NCBI RefSeq assembly: GCF_003014485.1
Contig: NZ_PYGA01000030.1
Coordinates: 1-64,000 of the forward strand
Reading direction: 5' to 3'
Length of the DNA stretch: 64,000 nt
Source of the DNA: Murinocardiopsis flavida
Lineage (GTDB): Bacteria > Actinomycetota > Actinomycetes > Streptosporangiales > Streptosporangiaceae
The notes below the pieces were generated by a model. The model ran no database searches. It was given only the letters and a program-made list of their open reading frames with translations, and was not told the DNA's origin. Of the stretch, positions 16,284 through 24,601 are shown piece by piece. Every line of letters starts with the position of its first letter. The first letter of the stretch is position 1. The translations under genes and the position numbers were made by a program.

Positions 16284-16764
16284 TGGGATCCTCCTGCTCG
16301 GTGTGCTGCACGTGCCGGCGGTCAGCACGCTTCTCCGCCGGCCGCCTGGTCCACGGTGACGCCAGCAGCGGCTTCGGCCTCCTCTTCTGCAAGGACGAGA
16401 CCTAGTCTTGCCGGGAGCGGGGCTCGTGCGCATGGGACGCAAGTGACCGGCCGACTTGACCAAAGTCAATGGCCGCCGTCGACTTTCGCAGCGGACGCCG
16501 CTCCGGGCCGGGTCCGCGCGTTCGTGCGGCCCGCTGCCGCGCCGGACGCGGACGCGCGCCGGACCCGCGGCGGTCCGCGGCGGTCCGCGGCACCCGGGCC
16601 GGACCCGGGCCTGACCCGAGCCGGACCCGCCGGGCGCGGTCACGCGGGCCGGATCGGTGGCGATCAGGGCACTGCCGACCGAGCATGAGGGTGATCGGAA
16701 TGGGACTAGAGTCTGCACGATAGATCAACCGCTCGTCATGCGCGCTGCTACTCCGGGAGTTCCC
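16284..16764. promoter_or_regulatory. Divergent intergenic region before the DeoR gene
   Basis: A 481-bp region with no supported gene. It contains the palindrome TTGACCAAAGTCAA at 16456-16469, a tandem GCGGTCCGCG at about 16570-16590 and imperfect CCGGGCCGGACCC repeats to about 16630. A GGGAG at 16755-16759 serves the DeoR start. A TAGAGT at about 16708 could be a -10 box. Confidence 0.45.
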
Positions 16765-17550
16765 ATGGACCGCCACCAGCGGCTCACCGCTGTGCTCGAC
16801 CTGCTCTCGGAGCGCGGCTCGCTCACCGTCGACGAGGCGATGGCCGACCTCGGCGTGTCACCCGCGACGGTGCGCAGGGACCTCGACCAGCTGGCGCAGC
16901 AGCAACTCCTGACCCGGACCCGCGGCGGCGCCGTCGCGGCGACCGTCTCCTACGACCTGCCGCTGCGCTACAAGGCCGGGCGGCAGGCGCCGGAGAAGGA
17001 GCGGATCGCCCAGGCCGTGGTGGACCTCATCGCGCCGGGGTCGGTGGTCGGGCTCAACGGGGGGACGACGACCACCAACGTCGCCCGCGCAATCGCGCTG
17101 CACGAGGGCTTCCACGGCGGCGACCAGGGCGCCGGTGTCACGGTGGTGACCAACGCGCTGAACATAGCGAACGAGCTGGTCGTCCGCCCGCACGTGAAGC
17201 TGGTGGTCGTCGGCGGTGTCGTGCGCGCCCGCTCCTACGAGCTGATCGGGCCGCTGGCGGCGCGGCTGCTCGACGCCGTCGCCATCGACACAGCGGTGAT
17301 CGGGGTGGACGGAATCAGCGCCGAGACGGGGGCCGCCGCGTTCGATGAGGGCGAGGCCGCGATCAACGCCCTGCTCGCGGGCCGTGCCGAGCGGGTGGTG
17401 GTCGCCGCCGACAGCAACAAGATCGGGCAGCGCGCCTTCGCCCGGATCCTGCCGCTCAGTGAGGTGGACATCCTGGTCACCGACACGGGCATCAGCGAAG
17501 AGGCGGCCCAGGGCTTCGAGCAGGCCGGGGTCAAGGTCATCCGCGCCTGA
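16765..17550 (+). CDS. DeoR-family sugar-metabolism regulator
   Basis: A 261-residue DeoR/GlpR-type repressor. The N-terminal winged HTH (about 1-55) reads LDLLSERGSLTVDEAMADLG, then VSPATVRRDLDQL and TRTRGGAVA. The C-terminal DeoRC sensor domain carries GLNGGTTTTNVAR, VVTNALNIANEL, GVDGIS and VVAADSNKIGQRAF, where a phosphosugar normally binds. ATG 16765 was chosen for its GGGAG spacing; ATG 16738 is in frame but has no ribosome-binding site. It lies upstream of the sugar transporter genes and is the likely regulator of them. Confidence 0.9.
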   Translation: MDRHQRLTAVLDLLSERGSLTVDEAMADLGVSPATVRRDLDQLAQQQLLTRTRGGAVAATVSYDLPLRYKAGRQAPEKERIAQAVVDLIAPGSVVGLNGGTTTTNVARAIALHEGFHGGDQGAGVTVVTNALNIANELVVRPHVKLVVVGGVVRARSYELIGPLAARLLDAVAIDTAVIGVDGISAETGAAAFDEGEAAINALLAGRAERVVVAADSNKIGQRAFARILPLSEVDILVTDTGISEEAAQGFEQAGVKVIRA

Positions 17551-17555
17551 GGGCT

Positions 17556-17589
17556 CCCGGGACCGCCCGGGGTCTCTGGAGGTCCCGGG
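17556..17589 (+). terminator. Hairpin terminator after the DeoR gene
   Basis: Perfect 9-bp arms CCCGGGACC (17556-17564) and GGTCCCGGG (17581-17589), a few bases after the stop codon. No U-tract, as is common in high-GC actinomycetes. Confidence 0.65.
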
Positions 17590-18111
17590 CCGGGATGCGT
17601 CTCCGCGCGGAGTTCGGGATGCGGAGTGCGGCGCGTGCCCCACACCGCCAGCGGTGGCATGGGTCTGGCGGGAACACCACAGCGTGGTGTTTCGTGCCGC
17701 CGGGTGCTTCACATCCGCGACGGCAGCCACTCCTCGGGTCCCCAGTGCGCGGACTCCCACCCCGCGCCCCCAGTACACGACCCCCGCGAGCCCAGCGCGC
17801 GCGACCCCCACCCCCGAGCCCAGTGCACCCCGCGTTCCCGATTCGCGTGGTCCCGGGGTCGGGGACCGCCCTTCGTCGCCCGACCCCCACGGCCCCGGGC
17901 ATGGGTGCGCGCGGACTCCGTGCGCGAGTGCTGTCCGACTGGCGGGGAGCGGGTTCGGCGTGCGGAAACGTCGGGAATCCGGGCTCGCTGGCGTGATCAT
18001 CGGCTGAATGCGAAATGATTAATGTTGAGCACTTGACGGTCAAAACGCTTGACGTCGCTCATGGCTCCCGTGACGATTGCCACCAAGATCCGACGAAGTG
18101 GACGGGTGATG
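17590..18111. promoter_or_regulatory. Gene-free region and operator before the transporter operon
   Basis: No gene is supported. A degenerate CCCAGYRCRC string recurs at 17741, 17768, 17791 and 17819. Near the 3' end the sequence becomes AT-rich: TTGACGGTCAA at 18033-18043 is a palindrome, and CTTGACG occurs at 18032 and 18048. These are candidate sites for the DeoR protein. Confidence 0.5.
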
Positions 18112-20052
18112 GCGGCTTCTCACGGGACTAGAACCGATGCAACGGCGTCCGCGGGCACCGATGTCCACCCGGATGAGGGGCGCGCGGCGGCCCGCCGGTC
18201 CGGTCGCGGCCCCGGGCGGCGCGCCGGCCTGTGGGAGCGCACCGTCCCGCTGCGGTGGCTGGCACCGAGCACCGCGCTGATCGCACTGGTCATCGTCTTC
18301 CCCGCCCTCTACATGGGCGCCATGGCGTTCATGAGCATCAACCAGATCGGCATGATCACCGGGTTCGCCGGGCTCGACAACTTCCGGACGCTGTTCGCCG
18401 AACCCGCGCTGTGGCCCGTTGTCACGAACACCGCGTCGTGGCTGGTGGTGGTCGTCGGGATCACCGTCGTCCTCTCACTGGCGCTGGCGCAGTTCCTCAG
18501 CAAGGACTTCGTCGGCCGGCGCTTCGTGCGCCTCGCTGTCGTCGTGCCGTGGGCGGCGTCCCTGGTCATGACGGCGACCGTCTGGCGCTTCCTGTTCGAG
18601 GGCGGCAACGGGCTGCTCAACCGGCTGCTCATGGACCTGTCGATCCTCAGCGCGCCGCACGACTGGTACAAGGACCCCTCGACGGCGTTCGCGTCGATCA
18701 TGGCGGTCGGGGTCATCACGTCCATCCCGTTCACGACCTACGTGCTGCTGGCGGGGCTCCAGTCGATCCCCGGCGACCTGCACGAGGCCGCGCGCATCGA
18801 CGGCGCCGGGGCGTGGCGGGCGTGGCTGCACGTCACCCTGCCGATGCTGCGGCCCTCGCTGCTGGTCGCGCTCGTCCTCAACATGCTGCACGTGTTCAAC
18901 GCGTTCACCGTCATCTGGGTGATCTCCGGCAAGACCGCGGGGACCAGCGCGGACACGACGGTCACGTGGATGTACAAGATCGCGTTCACCACGCGGCTCG
19001 ACCCCGGCGAGGCGGCCGCGCTGGCAGTCCTCAACGTGGCGTTCCTCGTCCTGCTCATCGCCGTCTTCGGGCTGCTACTGCGGCCCGTCCGGCGCCCGGA
19101 CGCGCCGGTCGCCGCGGGGCCCGCGGCAGAGCCCCCGCGGGAGGACCGCGCCGAGCGGCGCGCGGCCCCGCCGCCGCGCGCCGCCGCTCCGCCGTCCCCT
19201 GCCATCGTGGCGCTGCACCGCGGGTGGCGGCGGGCGCGGCCCGTTGTGCTGCCGTTCACGGGTCTGCTGGTCGCGGCGTTCTTCCTGGCGCCCTACGTCG
19301 CCATGTTCCTCGGCTCGCTCAAGACCGACGCGGAACTGTTCGAGGTCCCCGCGAACTACCTGCCGCGCGAGTGGGCGTGGTCGAACTACGCCGACGTGTG
19401 GCGCGTGATCCCCCTCGCCGACTACTTCCGGGTGAGCCTGACCCTCGCCCTCTCGGCGACGGCGGTGGTGCTCCTGGTGTCGGCCCCGGCGGCCTACATC
19501 CTGGCCCGCACGGAGTTCCGCGGCAAGGCGGCGTTCCTGATGCTGATCCTGGTCACGCAGATGTTCCCCGCCGTCGCGCTGATCATCGGGCTGTACCGCG
19601 AGGCCCTGTTCCTGGGCGGCGTGCACCAGTACTGGTTCATCATCGCGGTCAACTCCGCGTTCAACATCGCCTTCGCCGTGTGGATCATGCACGCGCACTT
19701 CCGGTCCATCCCCGTGGAGATCGAGGAGGCCGCGATGCTCGACGGCCTGGGCCGGCTGCGGATCATGCTGCGGCTGATCGTCCCGCTGTCGGCGCCCGCC
19801 ATCATCACGGTCACGATCTTCACCTTCATCCAGGTGTGGAACGAGTTCATCGTCGCCCTCACCCTCTTCAACGACCCACCGAACGGCCGTGTCCCGCTGA
19901 CGGTCGGCGTCCAGCAGTTCGTCGGGCTCTACGAGACCAACTACCAGTACCTGTTCGCCGCCGCCCTCATGGCGATCGTCCCCGCCGTCATCTTGTTCGC
20001 ACTCATCGAGAAGTACCTGGTGAGCGGCTTGACGACGGGCAGCGGGAAGTGA
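18112..20052 (+). CDS. Fused MalF-MalG-type ABC sugar permease
   Basis: One polypeptide (about 646 residues) containing two complete binding-protein-dependent permease domains that are normally separate subunits. The first half carries the EAA loop EAARIDGAGAWRAWLHVTLP, the second EEAAMLDGLGRLRIMLRLIV. Each half has about six membrane helices. They are joined by a cytoplasmic Pro/Ala/Arg-rich linker (PAAEPPREDRAERRAAPPPR). It would form the whole translocation pore from a single gene. No ATPase is encoded nearby, so a shared MsiK-type ATPase is expected. The start is uncertain: ATG 18061 and TTG 18049 are in frame, but the extra codons look non-coding. Confidence 0.85.
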   Translation, partial: AASHGTRTDATASAGTDVHPDEGRAAARRSGRGPGRRAGLWERTVPLRWLAPSTALIALVIVFPALYMGAMAFMSINQIGMITGFAGLDNFRTLFAEPALWPVVTNTASWLVVVVGITVVLSLALAQFLSKDFVGRRFVRLAVVVPWAASLVMTATVWRFLFEGGNGLLNRLLMDLSILSAPHDWYKDPSTAFASIMAVGVITSIPFTTYVLLAGLQSIPGDLHEAARIDGAGAWRAWLHVTLPMLRPSLLVALVLNMLHVFNAFTVIWVISGKTAGTSADTTVTWMYKIAFTTRLDPGEAAALAVLNVAFLVLLIAVFGLLLRPVRRPDAPVAAGPAAEPPREDRAERRAAPPPRAAAPPSPAIVALHRGWRRARPVVLPFTGLLVAAFFLAPYVAMFLGSLKTDAELFEVPANYLPREWAWSNYADVWRVIPLADYFRVSLTLALSATAVVLLVSAPAAYILARTEFRGKAAFLMLILVTQMFPAVALIIGLYREALFLGGVHQYWFIIAVNSAFNIAFAVWIMHAHFRSIPVEIEEAAMLDGLGRLRIMLRLIVPLSAPAIITVTIFTFIQVWNEFIVALTLFNDPPNGRVPLTVGVQQFVGLYETNYQYLFAAALMAIVPAVILFALIEKYLVSGLTTGSGK

Positions 20053-20081
20053 CCCGGCGGCCGAGAAGGAATGAGACCCCC

Positions 20082-21341
20082 ATGCACCCAGGCAGAACGG
20101 CACCGCTGAAGGTGCTCGCGGCCGCCTCGACCGCGGCGCTGGCGCTGAGCACCCTGACCGGATGCGGCAGCGGCTCCGACGACGGCGCGCTGAAACTCGT
20201 CGTCGCCCAGTACACCGAGGGCACCCAGCCCTACTGGAAGGACTTCGTGGCGTCCTTCGAGGAGGAGAACCCCGACATCAAGGTCGACGTCCAGGTCATC
20301 GACTGGAGCAACCTCCAGAACCAGATCAACACCATGGTGCAGACCCAGCAGCTGCCCGACATCCTCAACACCAACGTGTTCGCCGACTACGCCGAGTCGG
20401 AGCTGCTGTACCCGGCGGAGGAGGTCATGTCCAAGGAGCGCATGGCCGACTTCCTGCCCCAGTTCGCCGACAACGCCTCCTACAAGGGCGAGCAGTACGG
20501 CCTGCCGTTCGTCGGCACGGTCAACGCCATGTACTACAACAAGGACATCTTCGCCGAGGCGGGGATCAAGGAGCCGCCGAAGACCTGGGACGCGTTCCTC
20601 GACACCGCGGCCAAGCTCGAGAAGGAGGACCCCGACACCATCCCCTACGCGCTCGCGCTGGGTTCCGAGGGCGGCCACGGCGAGTTCGGGACCTGGGCGC
20701 GCGCCAACGGCGGCGACTGGAAGAGCGACGAGGCGTGGACCGTCGACAGTGAGCGCAACGTGGAGACACTGGACTTCCTGCGCGACCTCACCGTCGAGCA
20801 CGGGTACACCCAGCCCAACCCCGGCAAGACCAACCGCGCCGACGGCACGTGGCCGCTGTTCGCCCAGGGCAAGGCGGCGATGGTCTACGGGTCGCTGGGC
20901 ACCCGCGCGTTCCTCGACCCGGTCGAGAAGGCCGGCGTCGACTACGGCATCGCGACCCACCCGGTGAACCACGGCGCCGAGCCGTCGGCGCTGGGCATCC
21001 AGGACTACCTGATGGCGTTCAACGCGGGCGGCGACGCCAAGAAGCCGCAGATCAAGAAGTTCCTGGACGCCTTCTACGAGCCCGCGAACTACGCGAAGTA
21101 CCTGAAGACCGAGGGGCTGCTGCCGACCACGGAGTCGGGTTCGGAGACGTTCCGCGACGACCCCGACTACGCCGAGTTCGTGGAGATGATCCCCAAGGCG
21201 CGGTTCGACCCGACGTCCGACGGCGCGTGGGCCAAGCTCAAGGGCGGCCTGGACAACGAGCTGGGCACGGCCGTCGCCAAGGACGGCGACCCCGCCGAGG
21301 TGCTGGCCCGCCTCCAGCAGAGCACCGACGAGGCGTCCTGA
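20082..21341 (+). CDS. ABC sugar-binding lipoprotein
   Basis: A 419-residue extracellular solute-binding protein of the MalE/UgpB class. The signal peptide ends in the lipobox LTGC with lipidated Cys28. The mature part shows typical features: LKLVVAQYTEGTQPYW, a FPDI-like segment (LPDILNTNVFADY), YGLPFVGTVNAMYYNKDIF and AAMVYGSLGTRAFLDP. It lies 29 bases after the fused permease and delivers substrate to it. The ligand is probably an oligosaccharide or sugar derivative, to judge from the family and the DeoR regulator. Confidence 0.93.
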   Translation: MHPGRTAPLKVLAAASTAALALSTLTGCGSGSDDGALKLVVAQYTEGTQPYWKDFVASFEEENPDIKVDVQVIDWSNLQNQINTMVQTQQLPDILNTNVFADYAESELLYPAEEVMSKERMADFLPQFADNASYKGEQYGLPFVGTVNAMYYNKDIFAEAGIKEPPKTWDAFLDTAAKLEKEDPDTIPYALALGSEGGHGEFGTWARANGGDWKSDEAWTVDSERNVETLDFLRDLTVEHGYTQPNPGKTNRADGTWPLFAQGKAAMVYGSLGTRAFLDPVEKAGVDYGIATHPVNHGAEPSALGIQDYLMAFNAGGDAKKPQIKKFLDAFYEPANYAKYLKTEGLLPTTESGSETFRDDPDYAEFVEMIPKARFDPTSDGAWAKLKGGLDNELGTAVAKDGDPAEVLARLQQSTDEAS

Positions 21342-21343
21342 CG

Positions 21344-21404
21344 CCCCGCTGAACAGCGGGGACGTCCCACGATGCGCCGCGGCGGGCGGTACACCGCCCG
21401 CCGC
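21344..21404 (+). terminator. Two tandem hairpins between the binding-protein and FAD genes
   Basis: The first has arms CCCCGCT (21344-21350) / AGCGGGG (21355-21361). The second has arms GCGGCGGGCGGT (21379-21390) / ACCGCCCGCCGC (21393-21404). Both are perfect. They may terminate or attenuate transcription into the FAD gene, or stabilise the binding-protein mRNA. Confidence 0.6.
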
Positions 21405-21427
21405 AGCGGGAGACCAGGGGGTGCGGC

Positions 21428-23716
21428 GTGCGCCGTGAGAGTGCCGAGTTCGATGTGGTCGTGACCGGCGGCGGGCTGGCCGGGGTGGCGGCGGCGATCG
21501 CCGCGGCCCGGCTCGGCGCCAGCGTCGCCCTCGTGCACAACCGGCCGGTGCTGGGCGGCAACTCCAGCAGCGAGGTGCGGGTGTGGGTGTGCGGCGCGAC
21601 GGCCGCCGGGGCGCAGCGCTACGCGCGCGAGACCGGCATCGTGGGCGAGCTGTACCTGGAGAACCAGTACCGCAACCCCGAGGGCAACCCGGTGTTCTGG
21701 GACATGGTGGTGCTCGACGCCGTGCGCGCCGAGCCCGGCATCGCGCTGTACCTCAACACCGACGTGCGCGAGGTCGAGGCGGAGGGGCCCGAGGACGCCC
21801 GCGTGATCCGCTCGGTCACCGGCTGGACGATGGCGTCGGAGCGCGAAACGCGGTTCGTCGCCCCACTCTTCCTCGACTGCACCGGCGACGGCCTCGTGGG
21901 ACACCTGGCCGGCGCCCGCTACCGCGTGGGCAGGGAGGCGCGCGCGGAGCACGGGGAGTCGTGGGCGCCGGAGGAGGCCGACGAGCTGCTGCTCGGCAGC
22001 ACGATCCTCTTCTACACCAAGGACCTCGGCCACCCGGTGCGCTACGTCCCGCCGGACATCGCCGCCGACATCACGGCGACCGGCATCCCCGAGCGCCGCG
22101 TCATCAAGGCCGGTGCGAACGGGGCCGCGTACTGGTGGATCGAATGGGGCGGCGAGCTCGACACGGTCCACGACAACGAGCGGATCCGCGACGAGCTGTG
22201 GTCGGTCATCTACGGGATCTGGGACTACATCAAGAACTCCGGGAGGTTCCCCGACGCGGCGAACCTCACCCTGGAGTGGGTGGGTTCGGTCCCGGGCAAG
22301 CGCGAGTACCGCCGGTTCGTCGGCGACCACGTCCTCACCCAGTCCGACATCGTGGGGCAGCGCGCGTTCGACGACCGGATCGGCTACGGGGGCTGGTCGA
22401 TCGACCTGCACCCGCCCGGCGGGATGTACGCCGCCGAGGGCGGCGCGGCCCAGTACTACCCCGACGGCGTCTACCACGTCCCCTTCCGCTCCCTGTACTC
22501 GGCGAACACCGCCAACCTGCTGTTCGCGGGGCGCGACATCTCCGCCACGCACATCGCGTTCGGCAGCACCCGGGTCATGGCGACGTGCGCGGTCATGGGC
22601 GAGGCCGCCGGGACCGCCGCCGCGCTGTGCGCGCGCGGCGGCACGGTGCCGCGCGCGCTCGCGTCGTCGGGGATCGCCGCGCTCCAGCGCACACTCCTGC
22701 GCCAGGACGCCGCCGTCATCGGCCTCCGCTACGACGACCCCGCCGACCTCGCGCAGCGCGCCGAGGTCGGTGCGTCGTCGACGCTGACCGCGCTCGCCGT
22801 CGAGCCCGGCGCGGACGGTCCGGACGGTCCGGACGGTCCGGCCACGTCGCCGTGGCCGCTGGCCCACGACGCCGGGCTGCTGCTGCCCGCCGACCCCGGC
22901 ATCGACGGGGTGCGGCTCCTGGCCGACGTCGCCCCGGACGGCGCGGGCACCGAGCTGGCCGTCGAGCTGTGGGACACCGGGCGGCCGGAGAACGCCGTGC
23001 CGCACACCCTGCGCGCCGCCGTCCGCGTCCCGCTGGAGCAGGGCGGGCGCCAGTGGCTGCGCGCGCCGCTGCGATGGGCGCCCGCGGAGCCGGGCAACGC
23101 GTTCCTCGTGGTGCGCGCCCACCCTGGTGTCGCCCTGCACGTCGCGGCGGCGATGCGCACCGGGGTCCTCAGCCTCACGCGCGCCGGGGCGGTGGACGAC
23201 GGCGACGTCGACACCGGGCAGGTCTACCAGCCGGTGGTGGACTGGCAGACCAAGCCGCTGCGGAGGCGCTCGTTCTGCTTCCGGTCGGACGCGCCGACCG
23301 GCGCGTTCGCCGCCGAGCGGGCGGTCGGCGGCTACGCGCGCCCCTTCGGCGGGCCGCAGATGTGGGTCTCCGACGGCCTTGCCGCGCCGCAGCACCTCCG
23401 CCTCGACTGGCGGGAGCCGGTGGCGGTGGGCCGGGTCGAACTGGTCTTCGACGACGACGTCAACGAGTACATGAACAACCTGCATTACCACCGCAGCCCG
23501 TTCGCGGTCATGCCGGAGCTGGTCCGCGACTACACGGTGGAGGCGCGCACCGGGGCGGGGTGGACCCCGCTGGTGGCCGAGAACGGCAACCGGCGGCGGC
23601 ACCGCGTCCACGTGCTCCCCGAGGCGGTGCGCGCCGACGCGCTGCGCCTGACGGTCGCGGCCGCCGAGGCCCACGTCGTCGCCCTGCGCGTCTACGGCCC
23701 CGACACCCCGCCGTGA
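21428..23716 (+). CDS. Large FAD-dependent oxidoreductase with C-terminal beta-sandwich domain
   Basis: A 762-residue protein. The N-terminal FAD domain (FAD_oxidored type) starts with FDVVVTGGGLAGVAAAIAAA, followed by VLGGNSSSEVRVWVCGA and FLDCTGDGLVGHLAGA, and ends near LLFAGRDISATHIAFGSTRV. Residues about 455-470 hold a (Asp-Gly-Pro)n tract. The last third looks like a beta-sandwich carbohydrate-binding (F5/8C-like) module, with VGRVELVFDDDVNEYMNNLH and ADALRLTVAA. There is no signal peptide. It follows the sugar importer, so oxidation of an imported sugar derivative is inferred. Start is GTG 21428. Confidence 0.85.
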   Translation: MRRESAEFDVVVTGGGLAGVAAAIAAARLGASVALVHNRPVLGGNSSSEVRVWVCGATAAGAQRYARETGIVGELYLENQYRNPEGNPVFWDMVVLDAVRAEPGIALYLNTDVREVEAEGPEDARVIRSVTGWTMASERETRFVAPLFLDCTGDGLVGHLAGARYRVGREARAEHGESWAPEEADELLLGSTILFYTKDLGHPVRYVPPDIAADITATGIPERRVIKAGANGAAYWWIEWGGELDTVHDNERIRDELWSVIYGIWDYIKNSGRFPDAANLTLEWVGSVPGKREYRRFVGDHVLTQSDIVGQRAFDDRIGYGGWSIDLHPPGGMYAAEGGAAQYYPDGVYHVPFRSLYSANTANLLFAGRDISATHIAFGSTRVMATCAVMGEAAGTAAALCARGGTVPRALASSGIAALQRTLLRQDAAVIGLRYDDPADLAQRAEVGASSTLTALAVEPGADGPDGPDGPATSPWPLAHDAGLLLPADPGIDGVRLLADVAPDGAGTELAVELWDTGRPENAVPHTLRAAVRVPLEQGGRQWLRAPLRWAPAEPGNAFLVVRAHPGVALHVAAAMRTGVLSLTRAGAVDDGDVDTGQVYQPVVDWQTKPLRRRSFCFRSDAPTGAFAAERAVGGYARPFGGPQMWVSDGLAAPQHLRLDWREPVAVGRVELVFDDDVNEYMNNLHYHRSPFAVMPELVRDYTVEARTGAGWTPLVAENGNRRRHRVHVLPEAVRADALRLTVAAAEAHVVALRVYGPDTPP
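22817..22843. repeat. 9-bp tandem repeat inside the FAD gene
   Basis: Three direct copies of GACGGTCCG encoding Asp-Gly-Pro, at the junction between the FAD domain and the C-terminal module. The composition resembles the cupin repeat at 12721-12756. Confidence 0.8.
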
Positions 23717-23907
23717 GTGACTGTTGGGGTACCGGTCCGGAGTCCGGCCGAGAGGAGGTGCTTCGGCGGTCGCTGCTGCGCAGCCGCCCCGCAGCCTTGT
23801 CCTGTCCCCGTGGGTCACGGTGAGCTGGCCGCGCACCCCCGCGCTGCTCCCCGCCGCGACCGCCGAACCACCTCCTGACCGGGACAGGGCTGCACCCCAA
23901 CAGTCAC
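23717..23907. repeat. 191-bp inverted-repeat element between convergent genes
   Basis: The outer arms are GTGACTGTTGGGGT (23717-23730) and its exact complement (23894-23907). The inner arms at 23753-23772 and 23857-23876 match at 19 of 20 positions (AGGAGGTG, then CTTCGGCGGTCG). It fills exactly the space between the FAD gene stop and the response-regulator stop. It may be a bidirectional terminator or a MITE-like non-autonomous element. A dispersed motif copy lies at 23760-23783. No target-site duplication is evident. Confidence 0.75.
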
Positions 23908-23911
23908 CGAG

Positions 23912-24601
23912 TCAGCCGCCCCGGCCCCGCTGGCCGGCCGGCGGCGGGCCGCCGCCGCGGTCCAGCCCGGCCTTGAAGGCGAGGAGGCCGGCCTGGGTGC
24001 GGTTGGTGCACTGGAGCTTCACGAGGATGTGGGAGACGTGGCCCTTGACGGTGGTCTCGCTCAGCACCAGTCTGCGCGCGATCTCGGCGTTGGAAAGGCC
24101 CTCGCCGAGGCACGACAGCACCTCGGACTCCCGTCCGGTCAGCCCGTCGAGCAGCGCGCGGCCGCGCCCCCGGTCGTCCTGCGCGCCGCCCGCGGCGCCC
24201 ACCAGCCGCCGGGTCGCCGCGGGCGAGAGCACCGTGTGTCCGTCGGCGGCGACCCGGACCAGGCCGATCAGGTCGCGGGGGCGGGTCGACTTGAGCAGGA
24301 ACCCGGCCGCACCGGCGCGCAGCGCGCGCAGCAGGGCCTGATCCGCGTCGAAGGTCGTCAGCACGACCACGACGGGCGCGCGGTCGAGGGCGGCGATCTG
24401 CCCGATGGCGGTGATGCCGTCGACACCGGGCATGCGCAGGTCCATCAGGACGAGATCGGGCCCGTGCCGGAGCACCGATTCGACCGCCGCCGCGCCGTCG
24501 TAGGCCTCGTCCACGACCTCGATGTCCTCGGCCGACCCGAGGATGGTGCGCAGGTGGGCGCAGACCATGGCCTCGTCGTCCACCACGACCACGCGGATCA
24601 T
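23912..24601 (-). CDS. NarL/LuxR-family response regulator
   Basis: A 229-residue regulator. The receiver domain (1-120) has acidic residues DDE at 8-10, phospho-acceptor D54 (LVLMDLRMPG) and K104 (FLLKST). The C-terminal LuxR HTH (about 150-215) reads LTGRESEVLSCLGEGLSNAE and LSETTVKGHVSHILVKL. Its ATG overlaps the kinase stop in an ATGA, so the two are coupled. Targets are unknown; the neighbouring membrane protein and MFS exporter are candidates. Confidence 0.95.
   Translation of the reverse strand: MIRVVVVDDEAMVCAHLRTILGSAEDIEVVDEAYDGAAAVESVLRHGPDLVLMDLRMPGVDGITAIGQIAALDRAPVVVVLTTFDADQALLRALRAGAAGFLLKSTRPRDLIGLVRVAADGHTVLSPAATRRLVGAAGGAQDDRGRGRALLDGLTGRESEVLSCLGEGLSNAEIARRLVLSETTVKGHVSHILVKLQCTNRTQAGLLAFKAGLDRGGGPPPAGQRGRGG

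Noticed and set aside
16456-16469. TTGACCAAAGTCAA as a -35 promoter box of the DeoR gene
   Set aside because: No -10-like sequence lies 16-19 bases downstream. It is kept only as a possible operator.
15624-16688. A plus-strand protein with 13-residue repeats reading through the minisatellite
   Set aside because: The repeat translates in several frames on both strands with equal ease, the frame crosses the PLDc_N gene antisense, and no start signal is present. It is more simply a noncoding minisatellite.
21167-23836. An 889-codon minus-strand open frame opposite the FAD oxidoreductase
   Set aside because: No recognisable domain, skewed composition, and the plus-strand protein has clear FAD motifs.
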